A stretch of 64,000 nt of DNA, taken from contig CAJBLH010000196.1 in NCBI GenBank assembly GCA_903953895.1, positions 1-64,000 of the forward strand. The letters are read 5' to 3'. Each line of letters starts with the position of its first letter. Within the stretch, counting starts at the first letter, position 1. Positions 55,493-64,000 of this stretch are shown here, in pieces. The DNA is from an uncultured Desulfobacteraceae bacterium (GTDB taxonomy: Bacteria > Desulfobacterota > Desulfobacteria > Desulfobacterales > Desulfatirhabdiaceae). Under the pieces are notes generated by a model, which worked only from the letters and a program-made list of their open reading frames with translations, had not been told where the DNA came from and did no database searches. Made by a program: the position numbers and the translations under genes.

Positions 55493-56403
55493 AACCAACA
55501 GCAGGAACAAGACTTTTTATATTCGCTTTGGTCGCTGCAGCCTTATTGATTTCCGGGATGCAGTCCGCCCTGGCCGACCTCAAAGACATACAGGCCAAAG
55601 GAGAGCTGCGTCACATCGGCATTCGCTACGCCAACTTTGTAACCGGCGCCGGCGACGGATTTGATGTTGAGCTGACACAGGGATTTGCCAATCATATCGG
55701 CGTGAAGTACAAGCTGGTTTATTCGGATTTTTACAACGTGATTCGTGATTTACTAGGTAAAGACGTGGTCCGCCAAGGTAACGATGTCTCTTTGTCCGGC
55801 AACTTCCCGGTGACCGGCGACATGATTGCCACCGGTTTCACCGTTCTGCCCTGGCGTGAAAAAGTGCTTCTCTATTCGACCCCCACCTTCCCTTCTCAGG
55901 TGCTGCTGGTGGCACGCGCGGAGTCTCCGGTACGGCCCATTAAAGGTTCCGACAATTTGCCTCAAGATATCATCGAGACCAAACAACTGATCGGAGACAA
56001 AAGCCTATTGGTCATGGAACGCACCTGCCTCGATCCTGGGAACTACGGACTCAAGGGTACAAGCATCAACCTGCACGCTTACACCCGGAGTACCAACATC
56101 AACGAAATGGTTCCGGCCCTGCTGGCCGGGGAGGCTGAATTTACCCTGCTTGATGTTCCGGACGCGGTTCTCGATCTGCAAAAATGGGCCGGTCGGATCA
56201 AGGTGATCGGCCCGATCTCGGAGGAACAGATCCTTGCCGCTGCTTTTCCGAAGACTTCGCCGGAACTGCGTGACGCTTTTGATGCATATCTGGTGAAAGT
56301 GCGGTCGGACGGCACCTATGATCGCCTGGCTCAGAAGTATTATCCGGGCATCGAGAACTGGTTTCCGACATTTTTTCAGAAGTACAAGGCTACAAGCAAA
56401 TGA
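55489..56403 (+). CDS. Periplasmic solute-binding protein, family 3
   Basis: A 304-residue exported protein with a signal peptide (LFIFALVAAALLISGMQSALA). The mature part has the bilobed family-3 pattern: RHIGIRYANFVTGAGDGFDVE, then ELTQGFANHIGVKYKLVYSD, and later the second-lobe LLAGEAEFTLLDVPDAVLDL. I place the start at ATG 55489, with AAAGGAG just upstream. No ABC permease or ATPase accompanies it. Its position between two kinase genes, with 4-base overlaps on both sides, suggests it presents a ligand to a kinase rather than to a transporter. That is inference. Confidence 0.87.
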   Translation: MKPTAGTRLFIFALVAAALLISGMQSALADLKDIQAKGELRHIGIRYANFVTGAGDGFDVELTQGFANHIGVKYKLVYSDFYNVIRDLLGKDVVRQGNDVSLSGNFPVTGDMIATGFTVLPWREKVLLYSTPTFPSQVLLVARAESPVRPIKGSDNLPQDIIETKQLIGDKSLLVMERTCLDPGNYGLKGTSINLHAYTRSTNINEMVPALLAGEAEFTLLDVPDAVLDLQKWAGRIKVIGPISEEQILAAAFPKTSPELRDAFDAYLVKVRSDGTYDRLAQKYYPGIENWFPTFFQKYKATSK

Positions 56404-58796
56404 ATTCTTCTCTGATGCAGCGCTTTCCCCAATACTTTCTGCACCGGTTGCCCATTTTCGTCGCAGCGGGTTTTTGTATTTATATCGTGGCACTTCTCAG
56501 TTACTCGGTGTACTCCTGGCGACAGATGAAAAATGAAACCGATACATATCTCCTGGCGGATGTCGCCCGCCGGGCTGCATCGGTAGCCGACACCGCCAAT
56601 TTATTACTCACCAACGCCGGGGCCAAAGCCGACCTGCCTGAAATCCGCACCTATCTGCTCAACCGTGATTTGGGTATGTCCATGCGATATGGACTAGGAG
56701 CCAGTCTGTTGGAAATAAATTGCCGTTTTAGCAGCCAGCTTGCATCAGGCCTGGCCAGCCGCATCATTTTTCTATCAGAGGATGGCACCCCTCTTGTCGA
56801 TACACTGGCAGGGAATCCCCTGCCGGCCCTGCCGCCGGAAAATCTTGAACAGGTAATCGATCACACAAATGGTGTAATCGTCACGTCTATGCCGGTCAAG
56901 TATAAAGGCATGTCTCACGGTATCGTGGTCACTGTAAGTTCCATTCAGTTGCTCTATCGAAATTTAATCCACAAAGGGTCGAACAACATCCAGGATGTGC
57001 TGATAACCCCAACGGGCGAGGAACTGATTTTTATCGACTCCAAATCCTTACCTCCCAGTTTGACCCGCCAATTTCTTCTGATCCCGTCGGAGAAGGTGGA
57101 AACTTCAGACAATCTGAGCAAGGCAGATGTTGCCCTGCTCGATTTGGAAGACATGTTGCTGGTGAAGATGCCTATTCCCGACGTTTCTCTGTATCTGGTC
57201 ACCCTGATCCCGGCAAAGCGCGCCTATGGCCATATCGCACCGACGGGCATCTTGGTGACTGCGGCGGGGGTACCGTTATTGTTGCTCTGGAGCGCCTTCC
57301 GGATGGAACGCATGCGAAAGGCCGCTCACCTGGCAGCAATGCGAAAACAGCAACAGGCTGAGATTGCGGCCAGCCTTGCGGTTTCCCCCTGGCTGGCCGA
57401 AGGGAATGTCCGTGAATTGTCAGCCCTGTTGACCGAATCCGTGTCGGTGGCATTCAATATCGGCCGGGTGGGCGTGTGGCTCTTCGAAGAAAACAGATCG
57501 CTGCTGATGAATGTGGACAATTACAGTGCTGATACCGCAGAGCATACTTCCGGAACGGTGCTGTCCGAGTACGAGTTCCGGGACGAGTTCAAGGTACTCA
57601 AGCAAGACAAATATGTGGACGGAAACGATCCGCTGACTGATCCGCGCCTGGCGGGTTATGTGGAAGGATATATCAAACCCAACCGCATTACTGCCATGTT
57701 GGACGCAGTTATCCGGCTGGGAGGCGATGCTCTGGGAGCCATTTGTTTTGAACATGTTGATAAGCCTCACCACTGGGAGGAAGATGAGATCGTCTTTGCC
57801 TGTCAACTGGCCGATCAGATGGCGATCGCCGTCTCGAATGCCGAGCGGAGAAAAGCGGAAACGGCGTTGCGGGAGAGTAACATCAGGCTTGAAAAGGCAA
57901 TTGCCAGGAGCAACCGGATGGTGCGGGCAGCCCAGGCGGCCAATGTGGCCAAAAGCGAATTTCTGGCCAACATGAGTCATGAATTACGCACGCCGCTGAA
58001 TGCTATTCTAGCCCTGAGTGAAACCTTGCTCGATCAGGTCCGCGGCCCTTTGAACCCAAGGCAGGCGGCTGCAATGCGAAATATTGAGTTCAGTGGACGC
58101 CATCTGCTTGACCTGATCAATGACGTCCTCGATCTGGCTAAAGTAGAGGCCGGACGTTTGGATATCTTTCCCGAATGGGTGTCGATTGCCGAGGTATGCG
58201 AAGACAGTCTGAGATTCGTCAGTGAAATGGCCACGGCCAAGCAACTGGATATTGGCTTTCAGATGGATAATATGATAACGCATTTGCAGACGGATACAAA
58301 GCGACTCCGACAGATGCTGGCGAACCTGTTGAGCAATGCCGTCAAGTTTACCCCTGTTGGGGGAAGGGTGAGCCTTGATGTAACGATGACCGCTGAACGC
58401 AACACGGTGTGTTTTGTGGTGGAAGACACCGGAATCGGAATCACCTCGGAAGATATGAATCGCCTTTTTAAACCCTTTACGCAGCTCGATTCGAGCTTGA
58501 GCCGCCGTCACGAGGGCTCCGGATTGGGGCTGACGCTGGTGCAGCGCCTGGCGGAACTGCAAGACGGCAGCATCATGGTGGATAGTCATCCAGGAAAGGG
58601 CAGCCGGTTCACCCTTGAGCTTCCGATTAGAAGTCGAAAAAAACAAGGGGTTTCACCGGAGAAGCGCCCCCTGAAGACAGAAAAATCGACCCCAGGCGGT
58701 CTTATGACGGGTGAACGTGTTCCCGAAACCGTCATATCGTATAGTTCTTTTATGGAGATAGACGATAATCAAGCGAATATCACTGCGGTCGGCTGA
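56400..58796 (+). CDS. Sensor histidine kinase with periplasmic domain and vestigial receiver (kinase 4)
   Basis: A 798-residue kinase. TM1 (about 18-38) and TM2 (about 280-298) enclose a ~240-residue periplasmic, Cache-like domain, the likely contact for the adjacent solute-binding protein. A GAF domain (331-481), HisKA (NMSHELRTPLNAIL, near 525) and HATPase (NLLSNAVKF, DTGIGIT, GSGLGLTL) follow. The tail after 740 is a linker that ends with MEIDDNQANITAVG and a stop. This matches the first strand and helix of the receivers in kinases 2 and 3 (LLAEDNEANID), so a receiver has been cut off. The kinase core itself is intact. It overlaps the solute-binding gene by 4 bases. Confidence 0.88.
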   Translation: MNSSLMQRFPQYFLHRLPIFVAAGFCIYIVALLSYSVYSWRQMKNETDTYLLADVARRAASVADTANLLLTNAGAKADLPEIRTYLLNRDLGMSMRYGLGASLLEINCRFSSQLASGLASRIIFLSEDGTPLVDTLAGNPLPALPPENLEQVIDHTNGVIVTSMPVKYKGMSHGIVVTVSSIQLLYRNLIHKGSNNIQDVLITPTGEELIFIDSKSLPPSLTRQFLLIPSEKVETSDNLSKADVALLDLEDMLLVKMPIPDVSLYLVTLIPAKRAYGHIAPTGILVTAAGVPLLLLWSAFRMERMRKAAHLAAMRKQQQAEIAASLAVSPWLAEGNVRELSALLTESVSVAFNIGRVGVWLFEENRSLLMNVDNYSADTAEHTSGTVLSEYEFRDEFKVLKQDKYVDGNDPLTDPRLAGYVEGYIKPNRITAMLDAVIRLGGDALGAICFEHVDKPHHWEEDEIVFACQLADQMAIAVSNAERRKAETALRESNIRLEKAIARSNRMVRAAQAANVAKSEFLANMSHELRTPLNAILALSETLLDQVRGPLNPRQAAAMRNIEFSGRHLLDLINDVLDLAKVEAGRLDIFPEWVSIAEVCEDSLRFVSEMATAKQLDIGFQMDNMITHLQTDTKRLRQMLANLLSNAVKFTPVGGRVSLDVTMTAERNTVCFVVEDTGIGITSEDMNRLFKPFTQLDSSLSRRHEGSGLGLTLVQRLAELQDGSIMVDSHPGKGSRFTLELPIRSRKKQGVSPEKRPLKTEKSTPGGLMTGERVPETVISYSSFMEIDDNQANITAVG

Positions 58797-58873
58797 CGCC
58801 TGACCAGACCGACTTACCTGAAAGAACGGATCGGCAACCATATCCCGGTTGTTGAAAGAAGGAGAAAATATAG

Positions 58874-59866
58874 ATGATATTACAGAACAGTACGATTTTG
58901 ATCGTGGATGACAACCCACTGGGTCGCGAGGCCCTTGGCGATGTACTGGAACCGGAGGGCTACATCGTGGCCTTTGCCGCAGACGGCCCCGAGGCGTTGC
59001 TTAAGGCATCCGAACTTCAGCCGGACGTGGTTTTGCTCGATGTCATGATGCCGGGCATGGACGGTTACGAAGTTTGCCGTCGTTTGCGATCCGATGAAAG
59101 GCTGGCCGAAATGCCGGTACTTATGGTGACAGCACTCGACGATCGCGCCTCGCGACTGCGCGGCATCGAGGCGGGGGCTGACGATTTCATCTCCAAACCC
59201 TTTGATCGGATCGAGATGCGCGCCCGCATGCGGACCATCACCCGCCTGAACCGCTACCGAAAACTGCGAGAGGAACATATCCGGCTCGAGCAGGCCTATG
59301 ATGAACTGCAACAAACCCATGAAGCAACCCTTAGCGGCTGGGTCAGAGCCCTTGATTTACGCGACAAGGAAACTGAAGGGCACTCCGAACGTGTCGTCGA
59401 ATTGGCGATACGATTGGCGCGGGCCGCCGGGATCGAAGGCGATGATCTGGTTCATATGCGGCGCGGTGCTCTGCTTCACGATATTGGGAAATTGGGCGTT
59501 CCGGACGCCATCCTGCTGAAGCCCGGCAGTCTGACATACGAAGAGTGGATCATCATGCACCGCCATCCGGTATATGCGTACGAGTGGTTATCCCCCATCC
59601 CCTACCTCCGTATGACCGTCGACATCCCTTACTGCCATCACGAGAAGTGGGATGGCACCGGTTATCCGCGCGGCTTGCAGGGCGAACAGATTCCGCTGGC
59701 CGCTCGTCTTTTCGCACCGGTGGATGTGTGGGATGCCTTGCGATCCGATCGGCCGTATCGTGAAGCCTGGCCAAAGGAAAAAACGCTCGAACATATCCAG
59801 AACGGCAGCGGCAAACATTTTGATCCGGCGGCAGTGAAGTTGTTTCTGGAGGTGATGCACGAATAG
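58874..59866 (+). CDS. Response regulator with HD-GYP c-di-GMP phosphodiesterase output
   Basis: A 330-residue regulator. The receiver (1-120) has IVDDNPLGREAL and the phospho-acceptor Asp near 55 in VVLLDVMMPGMDGYE. A short coiled coil links it to an HD-GYP domain (about 145-330). That domain carries HSERVVELAIRLA, LLHDIGKLGVPD (HD), HRHP, and HHEKWDGTGYPRGLQGE with the GYP signature. HD-GYP proteins hydrolyse c-di-GMP to pGpG/GMP. It has a GAAGGAG ribosome-binding site and lies 77 bases after kinase 4. It is the only clear output in the cluster. Confidence 0.93.
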   Translation: MILQNSTILIVDDNPLGREALGDVLEPEGYIVAFAADGPEALLKASELQPDVVLLDVMMPGMDGYEVCRRLRSDERLAEMPVLMVTALDDRASRLRGIEAGADDFISKPFDRIEMRARMRTITRLNRYRKLREEHIRLEQAYDELQQTHEATLSGWVRALDLRDKETEGHSERVVELAIRLARAAGIEGDDLVHMRRGALLHDIGKLGVPDAILLKPGSLTYEEWIIMHRHPVYAYEWLSPIPYLRMTVDIPYCHHEKWDGTGYPRGLQGEQIPLAARLFAPVDVWDALRSDRPYREAWPKEKTLEHIQNGSGKHFDPAAVKLFLEVMHE

Positions 59867-59910
59867 GCATGGCGTGAATAGAAATACAAATATTAAACCA
59901 TTTTTATTGA

Positions 59911-60600
59911 TTATGCAGTTAGGCCTTTCCGATCCACCGAAGAAGGAGCCGAAGCGTTGCTGTGGATGCCAGATTTCCGAAGCACAGCCCGATGCCGCCG
60001 ATGGACAGGGGAAGGTTGAAAAAAATATCTCTTCCATGCAGAAGCTGCAACCTCAAGACCCACGGGAAAACTCAGACAGACAACGCCCAGAGGGGCCCGG
60101 GCGTTATACATGGCCACCTGAAAGGGAATTCTGGCAAAAAAGAGAAACTCCAGCGGAACGGTGGCCAGCAACGTCATCACAGCCGGTTTCGATAGAGGCG
60201 GCAGACCGATCAGCCGTCCAAAAAGAAGACGGGCTGCCTGGGGTATGCACAGCAGCCCTTGAATCAATGTGACCAGCAGGCCGATGCGCAACACGACGGC
60301 CCGAAACTGAAAATATATCCCAGCCGCGTTTTGCCGAGCACCATGCCGGCGGTAACCAGCCCGAACCCAGAGGTTCCCGGCATGTACATCAACGTGTTGG
60401 ACTGAGCCAGCCCTGCGAGATCAGCGGGCGCGACCCCTCGGGGGCGCCATCAAACCAGCGGGTAGGTCAAACCCTGTGATGCGGCATGAAGCGCCAGGGG
60501 GGCAAAAACCGGGTATAAGCCGACATGCCAGGACTGATCGAGGAGTCGTCAATCATCACCATGAGAATGTAATCGTTTTCTCTTGACTCACGATGGCACA
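59911..60600 (-). pseudogene. Decayed polytopic membrane-protein gene
   Basis: On the minus strand a hydrophobic protein can be followed through several frames. One frame gives NTLMYMPGTSGFGLVTAGMV, ending near 60270. A second gives LRIGLLVTLIQGLLCIPQAA followed by LLATVPLEFLFFARIPFQVA, to about 60025. After a T7 run near 60018-60024 a third frame gives NLPLSIGGIGLCFGNLASTA and a stop near 59922. At least two frameshifts and no clean start make it a pseudogene. I do not recognise the family; a transporter is possible. The rest of the stretch to 60710 holds no gene. Confidence 0.6.
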
Positions 60601-60710
60601 TACACCATCATACCATGAGGAAGGCGAACATATTTCTCAGCACATCGATAGGAAACCATCAGCCTTGTTTGGCGACAAGTGATAATTTCAAATAAACAAA
60701 GTTAGTTAAA

Positions 60711-60787
<77 letters not shown>

Positions 60788-61164
60788 TTATATTTCGTTT
60801 GTTATTTATCATGCTTTCAAGGTTCAGGCAAGACATAAACTTTTCAGAGGACTGATTTTTTTCAGATTCGCGTTTCGGTGTCACTAAGAAGTTTGACGCC
60901 GTTTTTTTTTAACGCGACAACCAATTGTACAAAATAACGACACCAAGAAGTCATAAAGTGCAAACCTGACACTTGCCGGTCTCGGGTAAACAGATTTTTC
61001 AGAGCAGACCAGCATCAATAAATTATTCGAACATATTGACATTACAAGACGTTTTTGATTTATCCTTGACACATTCAACTTTTTAGATTATCTTACAGGG
61101 ATTTTAGAGGAATGGATGATAGTCTGATTGTGGTTTATTCAATCAATGACTGTTTAACCCGTGG
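60788..61164. other. Intergenic region between tRNA-Pro and tRNA-Leu
   Basis: No gene is supported; the short minus-strand frame at 60884-61078 is low in information and has no known relatives that I recognise. The region ends with the sigma-70 promoter at 61066-61094. Confidence 0.5.
61066..61094 (+). promoter_or_regulatory. Sigma-70 promoter for tRNA-Leu
   Basis: TTGACA, a 17-base spacer and TATCTT. The -35 is perfect. Initiation near 61101 gives a 64-base leader before tRNA-Leu and could also read through to tig. Confidence 0.7.
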
Positions 61165-61251
61165 GCGAGAGTGGCGGAACTGGCAGACGCACTGGACTTA
61201 GGATCCAGCTCTGGAAACAGAATGGGAGTTCAAATCTCCCCTCTCGCACCA
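61165..61251 (+). tRNA. tRNA-Leu (anticodon TAG)
   Basis: An 87-base class II tRNA with a long variable arm, beginning GCGAGAGTGGCGGAACTGGC and ending with an encoded CCA. The anticodon stem CTGGA/TCCAG encloses CTTAGGA, giving TAG, which reads CUA and related leucine codons. The tig gene starts 190 bases downstream. Confidence 0.95.
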
Positions 61252-61440
61252 GCTTACTCAATTCCCCGTTCCCTTCTGCTGATAATGCAAGCTGTCCAGG
61301 CCGGGGCAGAGATGAAGTCTGCCTGGACTTGTAACGACCGGAATCCTCAATCCTCCTATAACTATATCTTATTAAATGTTTTTGCCACACGGACGAACAT
61401 CATCCGTCAATACTGATTAAAGGGAAATGGAAACAATCTC

Positions 61441-62769
61441 ATGAAATTTACGGTAGAAGACACCAGTGCAGTAAAAAAAGTACTTCATATTGAAATCCCC
61501 CAAAATGAGGTGCTAAGCGAAATTGAGAGTGCCTATAAAGAATTGAACAAAACTGCCAAGATTAAAGGATTTCGCCCCGGAAAAGTCCCAAGATCGGTTT
61601 TGGACCGGCTCTACAAAAAAGAAGTCTATGAAGATGTAAGATCCCGGCTTATCAATATTTCTTTTACAGATGCCATTACCAAGTCGGGTTTCAACCCGCT
61701 GCGGCAACCAGATATCGCCCCCCCGGAACTCAGCACTGACAGTGCCTTTTGTTACACCGCGACCATAGAGATTAATCCTGAAATTCCCGATATTGATTTT
61801 AAGGGCCTTACCCTGAAAAAATCCCTTTATAAACCGTCGGATGATGAATTTGAAGCTCAACTGAAAATGCTCCAGAAAAATCTTTCGGAACGCAAACCGG
61901 TTGAACCCCAACGCGCTTCTCAGAAAGACGATTATGTCGTTTTGGATTACGAAGGATGGAAGGATGGAACCCCCCATCCAGATCTCCAGAAAACGGAAAA
62001 TTTGACGTTAAAAATCGGAACAGCAAAGATATCTCAAGATTTTGATGCACAGATCGTTGGCATGATGCCGGGCGATGATAAGAATTTTTCAATAAAATTT
62101 CCCGAAGACTATCCAAATACCGACCTTGCCAGTCAGGAAGTGACATTTCATGTTCACATGCATGAAATTCGTGAAGAGATTCTTCCGGAAATCAATGATG
62201 ATTTTGCCAAGAGACTCGGCTCCTTCAACACGATCGCAGATGTGAAGACCGCCATAAAAAACAACCTGCAGCAAGGTTACAACAAGCGGGCGGATCAGGA
62301 AATAAATGAACAGATTTTTTCAGCATTGATTGAAAAAGCACCGTTTGAAACACCCGACTCTTTGATAGATTTAGAGCTTGCTGGAATCATTCAGGAGGTC
62401 GAACAATCCTTCGAATATCAGCAGATCAATATGGAAAGCATTGGTATGACTCGCGAATCACTTGCCGCAACATATCGGGATACCGCAAAAAAACAGGTCA
62501 AGAGGCATCTGATTCTTGGGAAAATCATTTCGCAGGAAAAACTGATGCTTTCCGATTCTGATCTGGACAGAGCCCTACAAGACATGGCGATCACTTACGG
62601 AAGGCCCGTTGCAGAAATCAAATCCCACTACGATAAGCACCCCGAGGCACTGGACTTATTTAAACATACGCTCCTTGAAAAACAGGCGATAAAACTTATC
62701 CTTGATAGCAGTACGATTCAAGAAATCGAACCTGTTTTGGAAGATCAGGCAGCTTCACCGTCTGAATAA
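61441..62769 (+). CDS. tig: Trigger factor
   Basis: A 442-residue ribosome-associated chaperone and peptidyl-prolyl isomerase. The ribosome-binding signature is in KIKGFRPGKVPRSVLDRLY (near 39-57). The FKBP-like domain is at about 150-240 (DDYVVLDYEGWKDG; FSIKFPEDYPNTDLASQEV), and a helical C-terminal domain follows. It precedes clpP and clpX, the classic tig-clpP-clpX order. Confidence 0.95.
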   Translation: MKFTVEDTSAVKKVLHIEIPQNEVLSEIESAYKELNKTAKIKGFRPGKVPRSVLDRLYKKEVYEDVRSRLINISFTDAITKSGFNPLRQPDIAPPELSTDSAFCYTATIEINPEIPDIDFKGLTLKKSLYKPSDDEFEAQLKMLQKNLSERKPVEPQRASQKDDYVVLDYEGWKDGTPHPDLQKTENLTLKIGTAKISQDFDAQIVGMMPGDDKNFSIKFPEDYPNTDLASQEVTFHVHMHEIREEILPEINDDFAKRLGSFNTIADVKTAIKNNLQQGYNKRADQEINEQIFSALIEKAPFETPDSLIDLELAGIIQEVEQSFEYQQINMESIGMTRESLAATYRDTAKKQVKRHLILGKIISQEKLMLSDSDLDRALQDMAITYGRPVAEIKSHYDKHPEALDLFKHTLLEKQAIKLILDSSTIQEIEPVLEDQAASPSE

Positions 62770-62774
62770 TCATA

Positions 62775-62803
62775 TTGGTACGATACTTGCTTAACCATAT
62801 CAT
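62775..62803 (+). promoter_or_regulatory. clpP: Candidate promoter for clpP-clpX
   Basis: TTGGTA, a 17-base spacer and TATCAT lie in the 59-base tig-clpP gap, before an AAGGAGAAC ribosome-binding site. Only 20 or so bases would separate initiation from the start codon. Confidence 0.4.
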
Positions 62804-62828
62804 GTTGTCAACATAAGGAGAACATCCC

Positions 62829-63443
62829 GTGCCATTAATACCCATGGTCATTGAACAGAGCAGCCGGGGAGAACGTGCCTACGACATTTATTCGCGGCTT
62901 CTTAAAGACAGGATCATTTTTCTGGGAACTCCCATCAACGATGAAGTTGCCAATCTTCTAATCGCACAACTGCTCTTTCTGGAATCGGAAGATCCTGGAA
63001 AAGAAATCAATTTTTACATCAATTCTCCTGGCGGGTCTGTTACGGCAGGGCTGGCGGTTTATGACACCATGCAGTACATCAAGCCGGACATCACCACCGT
63101 GTGCATTGGTCAGGCAGCCAGCATGGGGGCGTTGCTTCTGGCAGCCGGCACAAAAACGAAGCGCTACTCGCTGCCGAATTCCAGGATCATGATCCACCAG
63201 CCCATGGGCGGATCTCAAGGGCAGGCATCGGATATTGCCATTCAGGCAAAAGAAATCCTTCGGTTGAAAGACACCCTGAACGACATTCTGGCTTTTCATA
63301 CCGGAAGAGATCTGGAACAGATTCGTAAAGATACGGACCGTGATTTTTTTATGTCCGGCTTGGAATCCAAAGAGTACGGCCTGATCGATCATGTCATCGC
63401 CAATCGGGATGATTTAGATCGACTGGTCAAAACGGAGGGATAA
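62829..63443 (+). CDS. clpP: ATP-dependent Clp protease proteolytic subunit
   Basis: A 204-residue serine protease forming the barrel partner of ClpX. Catalytic Ser is in [14 protein letters not shown] (near 98), catalytic His in [10 protein letters not shown] (near 123), and the Asp follows in the [14 protein letters not shown] region. It starts with GTG 62829 after AAGGAGAAC. The propeptide is short. It ends one base before the clpX start. Confidence 0.96.
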   Translation: MPLIPMVIEQSSRGERAYDIYSRLLKDRIIFLGTPINDEVANLLIAQLLFLESEDPGKEINFYINSPGGSVTAGLAVYDTMQYIKPDITTVCIGQAASMGALLLAAGTKTKRYSLPNSRIMIHQPMGGSQGQASDIAIQAKEILRLKDTLNDILAFHTGRDLEQIRKDTDRDFFMSGLESKEYGLIDHVIANRDDLDRLVKTEG

Positions 63444-63444
63444 C

Positions 63445-64000
63445 ATGGCTAAAAAAGATGATTTGACGGACAATCTCTTCTGTTCTTTCTGCGGCAAGAA
63501 CCAAAAAGAAGTGGCCAAGTTGATTGCCGGGCCTGCAGTCTATATCTGCGACGAATGTATCCAGTTATGCAGCGAAATCATTGAAGAGGAAACTGAACAA
63601 AACACCGCTTCCCAACAACGGACACTGGTACCGAAGCAGATCAAGGAAATGCTGGATGATTATGTCATTGAGCAGGAACAGGCCAAGAAAATTCTGGCTG
63701 TTGCGGTTCACAATCACTATAAGCGGCTGGATTCATTTGTCAGCCCAAATGATGTCGAAATTCAAAAAAGCAATATCCTTCTGATCGGGCCGACCGGAAG
63801 CGGAAAAACCCTTCTGGCTCAAACCTTGGCCAGATTTTTGAATGTACCGTTTACCATCGCTGACGCAACCAGCTTGACAGAAGCCGGATATGTGGGAGAA
63901 GATGTCGAAAATATTATTTTATCTCTGCTCCAGAATGCGGACTATGACCTGGACAAAGCCAAACGCGGTATTGTCTACATAGACGAAATCGACAAGATTG
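63445..64000 (+). CDS. clpX: ATP-dependent Clp protease ATP-binding subunit (partial)
   Basis: The 5' part (185 codons) of clpX, cut by the window edge. It encodes the C4 zinc finger ([18 protein letters not shown], then YICDECI), the Walker A GPTGSGKT, and runs into Walker B (VYIDEIDKI) at the last bases. ClpX unfolds substrates for ClpP. It begins one base after clpP, so the two are co-translated. Confidence 0.95.
   Translation, partial: MAKKDDLTDNLFCSFCGKNQKEVAKLIAGPAVYICDECIQLCSEIIEEETEQNTASQQRTLVPKQIKEMLDDYVIEQEQAKKILAVAVHNHYKRLDSFVSPNDVEIQKSNILLIGPTGSGKTLLAQTLARFLNVPFTIADATSLTEAGYVGEDVENIILSLLQNADYDLDKAKRGIVYIDEIDKI

Noticed and set aside
60884-61078. 64-residue minus-strand frame between the tRNAs
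   Set aside because: It has no ribosome-binding site or recognisable motif and lies in AT-rich intergenic sequence next to a promoter.

Overview
The window looks like a chromosomal segment of a mid-GC, Gram-negative, anaerobic deltaproteobacterium, most like a Desulfobacterales-type sulfate reducer. This is an inference. It rests on an NfnAB-type electron-bifurcating oxidoreductase pair, a DVU0298-family protein beside a small ferredoxin, a MarR-type EPS-associated regulator, the large number of hybrid histidine kinases, and the order of the translation genes. No rRNA or taxonomic marker search could be run.

Layout. (1) 1-3.3 kb is an accessory, partly decayed patch: a transposase-like gene fragment joined to a stray piece of a nucleotidyltransferase gene, a CDP-glucose 4,6-dehydratase, a broken HepT/MntA toxin-antitoxin locus and an EPS-associated MarR regulator, within a pair of 17-bp direct repeats. 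(2) 3.3-11.3 kb, minus strand: an ABC-2 exporter, a periplasmic lytic transglycosylase, NfnL/NfnS, a metallo-beta-lactamase-fold hydrolase and dUTPase. (3) 11.3-22.9 kb, minus strand: the conserved rimP-nusA-infB-DUF503-rbfA-nrnA-truB-rpsO-pnp-M16 peptidase translation/RNA operon, preceded by tRNA-Gly(CCC). (4) 23.2-28.8 kb, minus strand: infC-rpmI-rplT-pheS-pheT-merR; infC probably starts on a rare AUA codon. (5) 29.1-43.5 kb, plus strand: ferredoxin, DVU0298-family protein, TolC/MFP/RND efflux system, a 1389-residue dikinase-like protein with no PEP/pyruvate barrel, a long-form GAPDH, an unknown protein and a CBS-domain membrane protein. (6) 43.9-59.9 kb, plus strand: seven signalling genes: three hybrid kinases, a CheR-type methyltransferase, a periplasmic solute-binding protein, a Cache-like sensor kinase and an HD-GYP response regulator. 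(7) 59.9-61.3 kb: a decayed membrane-protein gene, tRNA-Pro(TGG) and tRNA-Leu(TAG). (8) 61.4 kb to the end: tig-clpP-clpX, with clpX cut by the window edge.

The most unusual region is the signalling cluster. Its first six genes overlap by 4-10 bases and the seventh follows after 77 bases, so they are probably co-transcribed. A candidate sigma-54 promoter lies upstream, with two dyad sites exactly 30 bp apart. The genes contain four HisKA/HATPase cores, eight full receiver domains plus one vestigial one, and a single recognisable output, the HD-GYP c-di-GMP phosphodiesterase. The kinase cores of genes 3, 4 and 6 are near-copies of each other. I infer a converging phosphorelay in which several sensors, one of them fed by the orphan solute-binding protein, control c-di-GMP breakdown.
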